Of a DNA stretch of 64,000 nucleotides, positions 52,683-63,078 are shown in pieces; positions within the stretch are counted from its first letter, which is position 1, and every line of letters starts with the position of its first letter. The notes beneath the pieces were generated by a model. The model saw nothing but the letters and a program-made list of their open reading frames with translations. It was not told where the DNA came from and did no database searches. Where the stretch lies: positions 25,569 to 89,568 of the forward strand of contig NW_005200378.1 of NCBI RefSeq assembly GCF_000372725.1, written 5' to 3'. Origin of the DNA: Emiliania huxleyi CCMP1516 (Eukaryota; Haptophyta; Isochrysidales; Noelaerhabdaceae). The position numbers and the translations under genes are program-made.

Positions 52683-55600
52683 ATGCAGCTCCTGCTACTC
52701 CATGTGGTCCTTGCACTTCAAGGTGGTACACTTCAGGGTGGCACCTCATCACACAGTGCCATGCGCGCCACTGCTGCCTGCATCGCGGCGCCACCGGAAG
52801 CCGCTGGCGCCGCTCCTACCGCCGCCTCGGCTGCACGCCTGCGTGCAGGACGGTACTCCGCATACGAGCAGCTGCGCGGCCCCTACGACCGCGCCGCGCT
52901 GCAGCGATTCTTCGCGCTGCGGCCGCTCGAGTTTGGCGGGCGGCTGGTTGAGTTCACGAGGGCTGCCATCGCGATCCGCGACTCTTGGCGCCGCGAGTCG
53001 GACGACACCCAGGCTCGCGGTGTCCGGCTGCGAGAGCAGCTGGCGGTGCTCGGGCCGGTGGCGGTCAAGCTCGGCCAGACCCTCTCGCAGCGGCCCGACA
53101 TCCTCGACGAGGAGATCTGCGAGGAGCTCAAGCCGCTGCAGACCACAAACAAGCCGTTTGACGACGCCGAAGCGATGCGGCTGCTGTCCGAAGAGCTGGA
53201 GTGGCGAGGGCCGATCGCGCCGGGGGTGTGCGCGCCGGAGTGCGCCGAGCCCGACGGCGCGCCGCTCTTCGCCTCCATCAGCGCCAGCCCCATCGCCAGC
53301 GCCTCGCTCGGCCAAGTCTACAAGGCGACGCTGCACGACGGCTCCGAGGTGGCGGTGAAGGTGCAGAGGCCCTCTGCGATGCGGCAGGTCCGCCCGGCCG
53401 CAAGCCATAGGCCGTAGTCGCCCCCAGCAGCGAGGGCGGCGGGCGCACGCAGCGCACGCCGCCGGTGCTGCTCCCGCCGGGGGAGTGTGGGACAGCAAGT
53501 CGCGCGAGTGCGAGTAGTCGGCAGTCGTCGGCAGTCGTCGGCAGTCGGCCTAGCAGGGAGAGCTCGGGCTGGCTGGGGCGACGCTGTGTGCCCAGTGTGG
53601 CCGACTGTCTCCCTCTCCACCCACCCCCGGCACCGCCTGACGGCGTCCGAACGCGCCCCGCCGCCCGAAGGTTGCGACCGACTTTGCGGTGCTAACGACG
53701 GTCAGCGCTCAGATTGATCCGTGTGGAGACAGTCCGACCACGACCTACTGCCGACGCTTCACGACACGCCTCCCACGCCACCGCTCACCACCCGCCCTCC
53801 TCCGCCGCCGCGGCAGGTCCTCTACGGCATCCAGTCGACGGGGTGGGGGAACGGCGACCTGGTCGAGATCACCGACATCGTCGCCGCCGGCGTGTTTGAA
53901 GAGATGGACTACCGGAACGAGGCGGTCAACGCGCAGCGCTTCGAGCGCTCGCTCGACTTTTTGGGGTGCGGCGCCACTCCCGCGGCAGCGACACACCGCC
54001 GGCCCGCCTCCCCTCCTCCGACCGCGCACGCAAACCGGCAATCATCGGAGCGGAACGATGTCTCGCCGCCGCCCCGCTCGCCCGCCACGCACGCCCCGAG
54101 TCCCTCACCCGACGCGCCCGCGACACGCAGGTACGTCTCCGTCCCGGCGGCGGTGCCGAGCTTGCCGCCCACGCCGCGCGTGCTCGTCACCGAGTGGGTA
54201 GCAGGCCGGCTCGCCGAGATGCGGAGTTCGGGCCTCTACTAGCACTCGAGAAGGCTTCGGCTGTGCTCAGCTGCATGCCCTCTACTAGCCGTTGTACTGT
54301 TAGCCGTTGTTCTCACGCGGCGCCCCGAGTGCAACGGCACGATCTTGTATTCACCACCCTGTCCTCGGTGTCTCCGCATCGCCATCCCCGCCCGTGCACT
54401 GACCCCCCCCCCCCCCCCCCAAACGATCCGGTTCCTTCCCAACTCAGGCCGACACCTAAGCGACCTCTCTCGCGAGGAGGGGACGCGGATGACAAACATG
54501 GCGGTGGACGCCGTCACCGCCTCGCTCGTGCTGACTGGCTTCGTCCACGCCGACCCGCACGAAGGCAACATCATGCTGGGCGACGACGGGCGGCTCTACT
54601 TCCTCGACTTTGGGCTGATGTCCGAGGTGCGCGCCGAGATCATGGAGGCGTTCGCGTACGGTGCCGCGCTTTAGATGCGGGACGTGCGGACCCTGGCAGC
54701 TGGCGCTCCCGAAGGCATGGGCTCGGCTGCACTCGGCCGATTTGCGGCCGTGTTCGCCCTTGGGTTTGAATGCACAGCACGAGGCTGCGCCCCCGCCCTC
54801 ACTTGCCCGTACTCGTGCCCCGCAGGCATCCAGTGCGTTCTCAACAAGGACTGGCGCGGACTTGTCACCGCGTTTGTCCAGACGGGCTTCGTGGGCACGG
54901 GGCCATCGAGCGCCGCGCTGCCTGACCACAGCTCCCGGCTTGAGGCGCGGCTTCTGCGTTCCTGCAGGCACGCCCATCGAGTACCGCGAGGACACGACGG
55001 GCGAGTTTGGCAGCGGCTCACCCGAGGCGACCTCCGACGAGCCTCCGCTCCGCACACACCGCCCCTGCCCAGCCCATGCTCACACCGCCCCTGCCCAGCC
55101 CATGCTCACACCCGCGCGCCAGATGGGAGCGTCAAGCCACGCACCTCTCCCCTGCCGCCCCTCTCCCGCACCTCTCCCCTGCAGGCCATGGCGGCGGAGC
55201 TCGAGGAGCGTATGGAGAGCGTGCCGGGAGGCACCTCGCGCTTCGGCGCGCTCTCTACGGTCCTCTTCGACATGGGCAACCAGTGGCGCATGCGCGCGCC
55301 GCCCGCCGCCAACCCCCCCCAAAGCCCGCGCGTGCGGGTTGACCGGGGGCCGTGCCGGCCGCAGGTACACGCCGCCGTACATCATCCTGCTCATCCGCAC
55401 CTTCCTCACGCTCGAGGTGGCCACAGATCGGCCCCGGGACCACCCGCCATCGCCCGAGAGTGCCCGAGGCTTAGGCAAGGTCGCCTGCTCACCACCGCTC
55501 TCCCCACCCTCGAGGGCATCGCCGGCCAAGTCGACCCAAACTTCAACATCTACGAGGTGTCGCTACCGTGGGCGGTGCGGCGCCCTCGATGCGGAAGACG

Positions 55601-57038
55601 CACTCTTGTCTTCCGACCAGCTCTAGAGGACACGGAGTCCGCTGTATTCAGCCGCATGCGCCTGTCTCTCCACTCCTGGCCCCTGTACTCACGCGATGCC
55701 CGGGATGCACCGCAGTCCATAGTCTCGTCCCGACGTCTGTGGGCTCACGACGCAGGTGCGGCGCGCGCTCAGCCCGTCGACGAGCGCGGGCGAGGAGGCG
55801 CTGCGTGGCGCGCTGCTCGCGTCGGACAACACGCTGCGCTGGGACCGCGTCAACGAGCTGATCGAGCAGCAGCAGCTCGCAGCGCCGGCAGGCGAGCAGC
55901 AGGCCGTGGAGGCCGAGGGGGCGGCCGAGGGGGCGAGCGCGGCCGCGGCGGCGGAGGGGCCTGTCGGCGGCGCCGCCACGCCACCCGCCACGGCGGACCC
56001 GCTGGACGCCGTGCGCGTGCTGCTCGGCTCCCCTCCCGTAGATGCGACCACGTGCCGTCAACTCCCCCCCAAACCCCCAACCTCCCCCACCTCTCTACAT
56101 CTGGACAAGCCTCACGGACACCGTGCCCCGGCGACCCCCCCCCCCCCCTTTTCAAAACCGTTCGGCGTGGGGAGCCCCGGGCGCGCGGTCCGCGTCGACG
56201 CGGCAGTGGTTGCTGGCAACTTGCGGTCCTCACCCTCCCACCCCCGTCTTGTCGCAGGCTCGCCGGGAGGGGCGACGCTGCGCCGCATCGCCCGCAGCCC
56301 TAGATGCGAACACAGACCCGTGTACTCAAACGGGCCCTCGAGAGGACACGCACTCCGCTGTGCTCAGCTGTGCTCAGCTGTGCTCAGCTGTGCTCAGCTG
56401 TGCTCCCCCCCCCCCCCCCCCCCGAGATCCGAGGAGTGAATGCCGTACTCACGGCGCAGGCGCGCGACCTCGACTCGACCGAGCTCCTCACGACTCTCAC
56501 CACCTCGCGCAAGACGCGCCACCTCCGCCGCCTCGGCGTCCGCATGCTCGCTGAGTCGCTCACGCAGCGCTTCGCCGCCGCCCTCTCGCCGCCGCCGAAG
56601 CACGAGCGGCCTCCACCCCTAGACGCCGAGTACAGACCCGTGTGTTCCGACCAGCTGTCGGAGAGGACACGTGTTCCCCTGACTTCCGCGGTACTCACTC
56701 GCAGCCCTCGTGTTCACGCGATGCGCCGAAGACACGGGCGCGGATCCCTCACTCTGGCGTGTTCCCGACGCAGGCGGCCGCCGCCAGAGCAGCTGCCTGT
56801 CAGTCCGGCGAGCGAGGCGTTGCGGCGGCGCCGGGCCGAGCGGCTGGCGGGCGTGCGCCGGGTGCTCGTCGCGTCACACTTACAGCGGCAGGTGAGGGCG
56901 GGCTGGAGGGGCGCCGCGGCGATCGGCGCCGTGGGTTTGCTCTTCTTCCGCGTCGCGGTGGTTGCGTTTTGCAAGGCGGCGGTGCGTACGCTGCCGGGCG
57001 CGGTCGGCGGGATCAGGCGGGCGGTGTTACGCGGGTGA
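52683..57038 (+). CDS. ABC1/ADCK (UbiB-type) atypical kinase, 13 exons
   Basis: Exons: 52683-53387, 53817-53965, 54131-54204, 54448-54660, 54826-54894, 54968-55026, 55185-55285, 55365-55416, 55515-55574, 55756-56026, 56258-56289, 56460-56605, 56774-57038. They sum to 732 codons. A hydrophobic N-terminus (MQLLLLHVVLALQGG) suggests plastid or mitochondrial import. Family motifs: KxGQ in VAVKLGQTLSQRPD, SASLGQVYKATLHDG (the Ala-rich loop, here Ser), ATP-site Lys in VAVKVQRP, TEWVAG, catalytic HADPHEGN and DFG in YFLDFGL. HADPHEGN and RHLSDLSREEG come into frame only through a GC-donor splice. The C-terminal 250 residues are family-variable and end with a hydrophobic helix (AVGLLFFRVAVVAFCKAAV). 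ABC1 proteins support quinone or prenyl-lipid metabolism. Seven of twelve introns appear to be GC-AG. The last exon 12-13 join is the least certain. Confidence 0.88.
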
Positions 57039-57150
57039 GGCCGCGTTGCGAAGCACTCCCCGTAGGAAGAGGGATGGGGGTGGAGAGAACGAGACAGGCT
57101 AGGAGGTAGGAGTTCTGCATAAAGCATAAAGAATGGTGTAACGCAGAGGG

Positions 57151-57159
57151 AATTCTTTT
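57151..57159 (+). promoter_or_regulatory. AATTCTTTT box upstream of LRR gene
   Basis: AATTCTTTT 59 bp before ATG 57219, following the ABC1 gene by only 113 bp. Confidence 0.45.
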
Positions 57160-57218
57160 GCGCGAGGGAGTTTGTTGTCGGCCGCCTCGCGGAACACCTA
57201 GAAGAAGAAGACCTTCTT

Positions 57219-58106
57219 GTGTACACATATATGCGGCGCCTCCCATGCCGTCACTGGGAGAAGGTGCGGGCGGCGGCCGACGCTGCGGCGGAGGCGGAGG
57301 CGGAGAGAGCGCTCGCAGCGGCGAGGGCAGCAGGAATCGCAGTCGTCGCCGGCAAGCACGCGGTGCTGCCCGAAGGCATGACGCACCTGCCGGACCGGGC
57401 GTTTCGGTACTGCGCCTCCCTCGTCTCGGTCGCCTTCCCGAGCAGCCTCGTCTCGATCGGCGACGGAGCCTTCTCCGGCTGCTCCTCGCTCGTCTCCGTC
57501 ACCTTCCCGGCCAGCCTCACCTCCATCGGCAGCCACGCCTTCGAGCGCTGCTCCGCCCTCACCACCGTCACCTTCCCCGCCAGCCTCGCCTCCATGGGCG
57601 GCTGCGCCTTCGAGCGCTGCTCCGCCCTCGCCCGCGTCACCCTCCCCGCCGGCCTCACCTCCATCGGCGGCTACGCCTTCTTCCGCTGCTCCTCCCTCGC
57701 CAGCGTCGCCTTCCCCGCCGGCCTCACCTCCATTGGCGGCGGCGCCTTCCGCGACTGCCCGCTCACCCGCGTCACCTTCCCCGCCGGCCTCACCTCCGTT
57801 GCCAACCTCGCCTTCCGCGGCTGCTCCTCCCTGACCCGCGTCACCGTGCCAGACACCGCCACCATCAGCCCCAACGCCTTCCCTCCCGCCACCACCGTCC
57901 TCCGCCTCCCGCCCGCAAGCATGCGCGACCTGCAGCGCTGGTGCGAGGCGGTGGACGGGGCTCTGGCCTACAAGCGTTGCCGCCCCCTCCTTTACGGCTG
58001 GCTAGAGCGGGCCCAGACCAGGCTCGGCTCTTACGGCCCGGACGGCGCGGCGCGCCAGCGCGACCGCGAGGAGTTCGAGGGCGATTTTGGGCTGCTTGTA
58101 GACTGA
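57219..58106 (+). CDS. BspA-type leucine-rich-repeat (LRR_5) protein
   Basis: A 295-residue single-exon protein. From about residue 60, seven to eight 23-residue LRR_5 units of the form LTSIGGYAFFRCSSLASVAF follow one another, ending ATTVLRLPPASMRDLQ. The C-terminal ~60 residues are helical (RDLQRWCEAVDGALAYKRC). Such BspA-like repeats mediate protein binding and are greatly expanded in some protists. Residues ~15-40 (VRAAADAAAEAEAERALAAA) are nearly the same as the start of the F-box protein at 48535. The F-box protein's ATG is conserved here at 57245 but, because of a base difference just after it, is out of frame with the repeats; translation therefore probably starts at 57219 or 57231. 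No signal peptide. Confidence 0.8.
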   Translation: MYTYMRRLPCRHWEKVRAAADAAAEAEAERALAAARAAGIAVVAGKHAVLPEGMTHLPDRAFRYCASLVSVAFPSSLVSIGDGAFSGCSSLVSVTFPASLTSIGSHAFERCSALTTVTFPASLASMGGCAFERCSALARVTLPAGLTSIGGYAFFRCSSLASVAFPAGLTSIGGGAFRDCPLTRVTFPAGLTSVANLAFRGCSSLTRVTVPDTATISPNAFPPATTVLRLPPASMRDLQRWCEAVDGALAYKRCRPLLYGWLERAQTRLGSYGPDGAARQRDREEFEGDFGLLVD

Positions 58107-59380
58107 CAATCTGTCTCAAGTGGGATTTCCTTTGCCAGAGGGGTCAGATGAAAAGATGCCCGGAACAGCCACAAAGCGCACTGGGCAACGACTGTACTAA
58201 TGCCGGGGATCACACTGCTATACTCTTTATCCTCCAGACATGCATGTCTCTGACTAAAGATACACGAGCACCACAAAGTCGCGAAATTTCCTGAAATTCT
58301 GAGCCCTGGCTGTCAGGCTGTCAGGTGCTGTCAGGTGATCTGTCAGGCTGTCAGGCACTGTCAGGCCTCGAGTGTCAGGCACTGTCAGGTGCCTCGTCTG
58401 TCACGTCAGAGAGGTGCTCTGCTGTCAGTGCTGTCGGGTGCTGTCGGGTGCTTGTCTGACATCAGAGGGGCTCCGTAGCTGTCGGGTGCTGTCGGAGCTG
58501 TCGGGTGTTGCCGTCAGACGCTGTCGGAGCTGTCAGAGCTGTCGGGCTGCTGCTGCTGTCAGACGTTGGGCTGTTGCTGTCAGGTGCTGTCACAGGTGGT
58601 GCTGTCGGGGTGCTGTCAGGCTCTGACACACACCAGCCACACTTATGACACTATCAAGAGGAGACCAGCAGGACTCTACTACACATACTCTCAGCCTCTC
58701 CTCCTTCACGGCGTGATCACGCCGGCGGCGGCGGCCGCCTGGGGAGCGCAGATGGAGGCGCAGGCGCAGGCGGCGGCGGCGGCAGCGCGGCACAGACGGC
58801 GGCGGCCACCCCCACCCAGACGCCGTAGGCATATGACTGTAGGGCCCCAGAAGGCTAGCTGGTAGCTTCATTTGTAGTAGCACAGCCGCCGGTGCTAGAG
58901 AGGGGTCCGCAGAGGTGGGGCGGGAGGGGCGGAGGGTTGAGAGAGAGACCCATGAGAGAGACCCATGACTCACATGCACAACAACAACAACAACATGTAC
59001 ATGTACATGTGCATGCACCACACTCACATGTGTATGTCTTTGCATGTTTTGTTATACCCTCATGGGGCGCAAGAAAGAGGCTGCACGGCTGTGTACGGTC
59101 TGTGCTGCTGTCGGGCTGGTCGGGCTGTCGGGCTGTCAGCGCTGCTGTCAGGCCACTGTGTGCTGTCGGGCTGTCAGGCAGCTGTCAGGCTGTCACGTTA
59201 GGGCCTGACAGCGACGGAGCCCCTCTGATGTCAGACTCTGCTGTCAGGCTGTCAGATACGTGCTGTCAGACTGTCAGAGAAAGTGCTGTCAACGCTGTCA
59301 GGCTGTCGGGCCCACTGTCAGGCGCTGTCCGGGTTTGCTGTCAGGCTGTCAGACCAGGGCTCAGCTGAAATTTCGCGCTC
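58107..59380. repeat. two arrays of CTGTCAGG/CTGTCGGG short repeats around a spacer
   Basis: Irregular tandem GCTGTCAGGTG and GCTGTCGGGTG units fill about 58306-58625 and 59098-59355, same strand. TCTGACATCAGAGGGGCTCC (about 58463) recurs inverted near 59212. The middle (58630-59090) has Ala-rich frames, (CAA)n and CATGTACATG runs only; no gene recognised. Confidence 0.8.
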
Positions 59381-60170
59381 TGAGCAGCAGCCGCATCGCC
59401 ACGGCGAAGAGAGGGTCCTTGAAGCGCGCCAGGCCGCTGCGTAGGGCGAGGAGGCCGAGGCGCGGCGACGCGATGCTGAAGGCGGCGCAGTCGGAGAAGT
59501 CGTCGACGCCCTCGAGGATGCGGAGGTGCAGCTCCGGCGGCAGCTCGCCCAGCCAATCCGTGGGCTGGGCGTCGTCGTCGGGGGGTGCTGCCGCGGCCCT
59601 CGCTGCTGAAACTGCGTTCTCTGCTGCCCTTGCCGCTGCGAGCGCTCTCTCCGCCTCCGCCTCCGCCGCAGCGTCGGCCGCCCGCAGCTCATTCAGTGAC
59701 AGCTCCAACCAGGCTGGCTGCTGCTCAGCCAGCGTCTCGTCGGTACCTTCGGCGTGGTGACGCTCAGCGAGGCCACCCTTCGCAGATACGCCGCCGACCG
59801 CCAAGCCAGCGCTGGCGACTTCCCATGGCTTGCGAGGGTGAGCCCGGCGCTCTGCATCTCGGCAGTAGAGGGCGCTGACGAGCGTCGCTTCGAGGTGTGG
59901 GCGCTGCGACGCGGCGAGGAGAGCGGCGCGGAGCTTCGGGTGCTTTACTTGCAAACCGGGCAGGTGCATCACTTCAAGGGCGAGAAAGGTGCGGAGCGGA
60001 TGGTGCGCGCGGAGTTTGCAAGCGGCACTGTGCAGCACTACGAGGACGAGGAACGTGCGGAGCGGCTGGTGCGCGTGGAGCTTGCCGACGGCGTGGTGCA
60101 GCACTATACGAGGGCGAGCGAGGTGCGGAGAGGCTGGTGCGCGTCGACGGGCACGCCGCCTCGCTCTAGT
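59381..60170. pseudogene. broken second copy of the F-box/MORN-like gene, split by an inversion
   Basis: The 5' half lies on the minus strand (about 59705-59381: NELRAADAAAEAEAERALAA, LGELPPELHLRILEGVDDFS, to AVAMRLLL). The 3' half lies on the plus strand (about 59716-60170: LLSQRLVGTFGVVTLSEATL, then about three MORN-like repeats). Both halves carry GGCTGCTGCTCAG at the break, so an internal inversion of one half is the simplest account. The 5' half has one helix unit where the 48-kb gene has two. The end of the 3' half shifts frame after VQHYTRASE. Cannot encode the full protein as it stands. Confidence 0.8.
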
Positions 60171-60306
60171 TACGCGACATGATGAGAAGGGATTGGTGTG
60201 CCCTGCGGTCCGCGCGGCCCGAGTACGTGTGAATCGGAGACGCGCGTATGTGTGGCACCCGGATCTCCCAGAAGTCGGTGTGCGTTGGTACCGAGCAGCA
60301 GGGCGA
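60157..60306 (-). repeat. dispersed repeat R, copy 2 (inverted)
   Basis: Reverse complement of 47762-47951 apart from a ~35-bp gap; directly abuts the end of the broken F-box copy. Confidence 0.85.
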
Positions 60307-61489
60307 TGTATGTAGATCTAAACATGCCCGCTGACCGAACACGCGGGGTTGTTGCGTCGGCCGTCGGACTCGGAGCACGGACCTCGGACGGAGTCGGACT
60401 GGTGTGCATGTTTTATTGTCTGGGCGTTTATTTAGGGTCTTTCTGCGGGTCTTTGTGCTCCGGCTGTCGGTGTGGCACCGGTCCGTGGCTGCGAAGATGT
60501 CGTCATTGCTGTTCCGTGTCCAATCCCGTCATTTCTAAATAAACGAGGGGTGGGAGGGAGAAGGACAGCGACAGGGTCCTCCCCACATGTGGTCCTGCAC
60601 GAGCAGGATCTTGCGTCTTGGGAAGGACGATCAGGGAGACAGGGACAGACACAACACACAAGGGGACGGGACCGGCGGGGGAGCTGCACCTTCTTTGTCA
60701 TCGGAGTTTTTTTCCATGTATGTGGCTCTTACGTACATTCCCATTTGTTTTGTTTTTGTTTTCGGACGGAGGAAGGGAAGGACTCTGACACAAAAACACA
60801 TCTCTCTCAGGACTCTGCTGACCAGGGTTTGCGATGAGGAGTGAGGAGGTTAGTGCACCACTAACAAGAAGAACAAGCTGCCGAGCCCAAATCACTGTGA
60901 GAGTCGTGATTTCTTGTTGGTTTTCAAAAATCTCTCCCCACTAACCGCCTTTTTTGAACAGTGAAAAGAAAGAAAGAAAACAGACAAACCCACACCAGGG
61001 ATGGGGGAGGAGGACAGGGTCCCCACCTGCACGAGCAGGATTTTGGAAGGACGATCAGGGGGACAGGTGAACAGTAAGAAAGAAAGAAAGAAAACAGACA
61101 ACCGGTGAACAGTGAGGCGGCCGGGAGGTAGCAGAAAATTCTCCAGTTCGCACCTGTCTCCTGTGTCGAGCCAGTCTACTAAAAAGAAAGAAAACGGACA
61201 GCCCAAGGGAGGGATGCTGTGAGCGAGAGTTGTTTGTTTTGGAGCACTTGGAGTGCAGTCATTAGCCTCACATACAGGAACATTTCACTTCTTTTTTCGT
61301 GAGCCGGTGTGTGTGCCAGTCCGCGCCAGTCCGCGCCCTTGTCGTGCCAGTGTGCAGAAAGAAAGAAAGAAAACAGACAACCCAAGGGAGCCCCGGCGGT
61401 GGAATTCTTTTTTCGACTCTCATCCGACTCCGGAGGCTAGGTCGCTGCCGCCACAACAGACGCGCATCGACCACTCGCTGCTCGTCTCG
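60307..61489. other. repeat-rich spacer
   Basis: Holds a duplicated segment (GCACGAGCAGGATCTTG near 60598 and GCACGAGCAGGATTTTG near 61029, each followed by GGAAGGACGATCAGGG), four copies of GAAAGAAAACAGACAA-type sequence (60970-61380), and a match to the 26.7-kb repeat (GTGCAGTCATTAGCCTCACA at about 61252). No gene seen. Confidence 0.6.
61403..61411 (+). promoter_or_regulatory. AATTCTTTT box upstream of amphipathic-helix protein gene
   Basis: AATTCTTTT 78 bp before the ATG at 61490. Confidence 0.4.
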
Positions 61490-62769
61490 ATGCACCTCCT
61501 TATTGTTCATACCGTCGCGGCGCTCCACGGCCGTGCGGGTCGAGTCTCTGGGCTGCCTGCTGCCAGCCGCCGCATCACGACCGCTCCAACCTGCCTCGAT
61601 CCGGCTGCGGTGGTTGGCGGTGCTCGCACTCGACCTCTGCTCCCGGAGAGGGAACGCTCGGCTGAGGCTCCCACTGCTGCCGTGTAGGCATCTTATCGGA
61701 TGGTGCGGTGCAGCTGCGGCTCGGTGCGGAGGAGGCGGCGAGGGCGCTCCCCGAGGTCGGCCGGGTGGCAGCTCCGGTCATCCAATCGGCGGCGGAGCAG
61801 GCGGCGGACGTGGCGCAGAAGCAGGCGCCCATTGTTGCCGAGAAGCTGGCCGCGGGCGTGGAGGCCGCCAAGCCAGTGCTCCAGTCCACCGGCGGCACGG
61901 TCGGCAAGGCGCTGAGCGGTGCTCTCACGCCCGAGCAGCTGCAGGTCCCGGCGGCAGCGCACACTTTTGCGCACCGCGACGCACGGCACCGGACCACGCC
62001 ACAGAGCACACGATGGGCCCCCCACCACCCGGTGCAGCGCCACACTCGCCGTTGCGCCGCAGCCGCGCGCGTGGCTGTAGTCGGTGCAAAGTAGCCCAAG
62101 TCGGCCCGCCACGCGTCTCCGTCGCACGAGCCAGTCTTCCCTCCCCGCCAGGCGGTCGAAAAGTCGGGACGCGTGGCGGCGCAGGTCGGGGAGATCACCG
62201 TCAAGGCGGCGGCGACGGCGGCGGCTGTGGGCGGCAAGGCGGCCACCACCGCTGCGCCGGTCGTGAGCAGGATTGCCTCCGAGGGCCTCGAGGCGGGCAA
62301 GCAGGTGGCGCCGGTGGTGACCCGCGCCGCGCGGACCGTCTACGAGACGGGAGAGCTGCCGCCCGACGTCGGTGCGGGGCTCGCTCGCGCAGCGGAGCAG
62401 GGCTCGCGCTCACTCGCCTCGGGCGCCGCCGCCGCGTTTCGAGGGGCAGCCTCGCTGATCGACGAGCCTCCTCCGCCTGCGCCGGTCAAGGCGGCGGGCA
62501 TCACGCTGCCGCAGGTGCCGTCTGCAGACACACTCGCCGCTGCGATCGTCCGCGCGATGGCGCCCTACGCACTCGGCCTCGGCGTGGTTGCGGCGGGGCT
62601 CAGCGCGTTGAGAGAGCTCGTCGAGCCGGTGGAGCGCGTCGTCAAGCAGGCGCTCGCCCTCGCGACGCTGGCCGCGGTGGCCAAGGTGTCGTACGAGAAC
62701 TGGGACGCCATCTACTCCACCTTCGAGGTGGTGTCGGGCGAGCGGCCTCTGGTGCCGCGGCTCTTTTGA
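61490..62769 (+). CDS. Ala-rich amphipathic-helix protein with signal leader
   Basis: Three exons (61490-61616, 61688-61944, 62152-62769) total 333 residues. MHLLIVHTVAALHGRAGRVS is a possible signal peptide, the following 20 residues a transit-like stretch. Residues ~45-230 are long helices of Ala, Val, Glu, Gln and Lys without cysteines (APVIQSAAEQAADVAQKQAP, VAEKLAAGVEAAKPVLQSTG, KAAATAAAVGGKAATTAAPV), an 11-residue-like amphipathic pattern seen in perilipins, apolipoproteins and some LEA proteins. The C-terminal third has a Pro-rich break (DEPPPPAPVK), a hydrophobic helix (MAPYALGLGVVAAGLSALRE) and ends LVPRLF. Intron 1 is GC-AG (inferred from phase), intron 2 GT-AG after LTPEQLQ. A lipid-surface protein is plausible but unproven. 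Confidence 0.65.
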
Positions 62770-63078
62770 GGAGCTCGCGCCCTGACGCCTGACGTCTTGA
62801 GTGACGCGTCCGCCGCCGTCTCCATGTGTGTACCGTACGTCAGGTGTGTGTAGAGAGTCTAGCAAGGGGGGAGAGATCGGTGAACGGTTGATCCGGTTGG
62901 CCATAGAAGCCGTAAAAGGAGCCCGCACACACGAGCGAGAAGGAAATTTGGATGCACCAACGTTTGTTTTGGCGCGTTTGACGATGCTCAACCTCAAGAC
63001 GACTGGACCGTGAAGCCTGAATATGAATGGGATCTTAGCACTCGGGGATTTTTTTCTTTTTGGCGCACGGTGTACACT
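62770..63078. other. intergenic
   Basis: About 300 bp; a T-rich stretch (ATTTTTTTCTTTTTGG, about 63048) lies just before the ankyrin gene's ATG and may be promoter. Confidence 0.4.

Noticed and set aside
57158-58294. 378-residue frame beginning MREGVCC and including MPSLGEG
   Set aside because: Arg/Leu/Pro/His shadow of the LRR gene one frame off; only its first residues follow the shared module's ATG.
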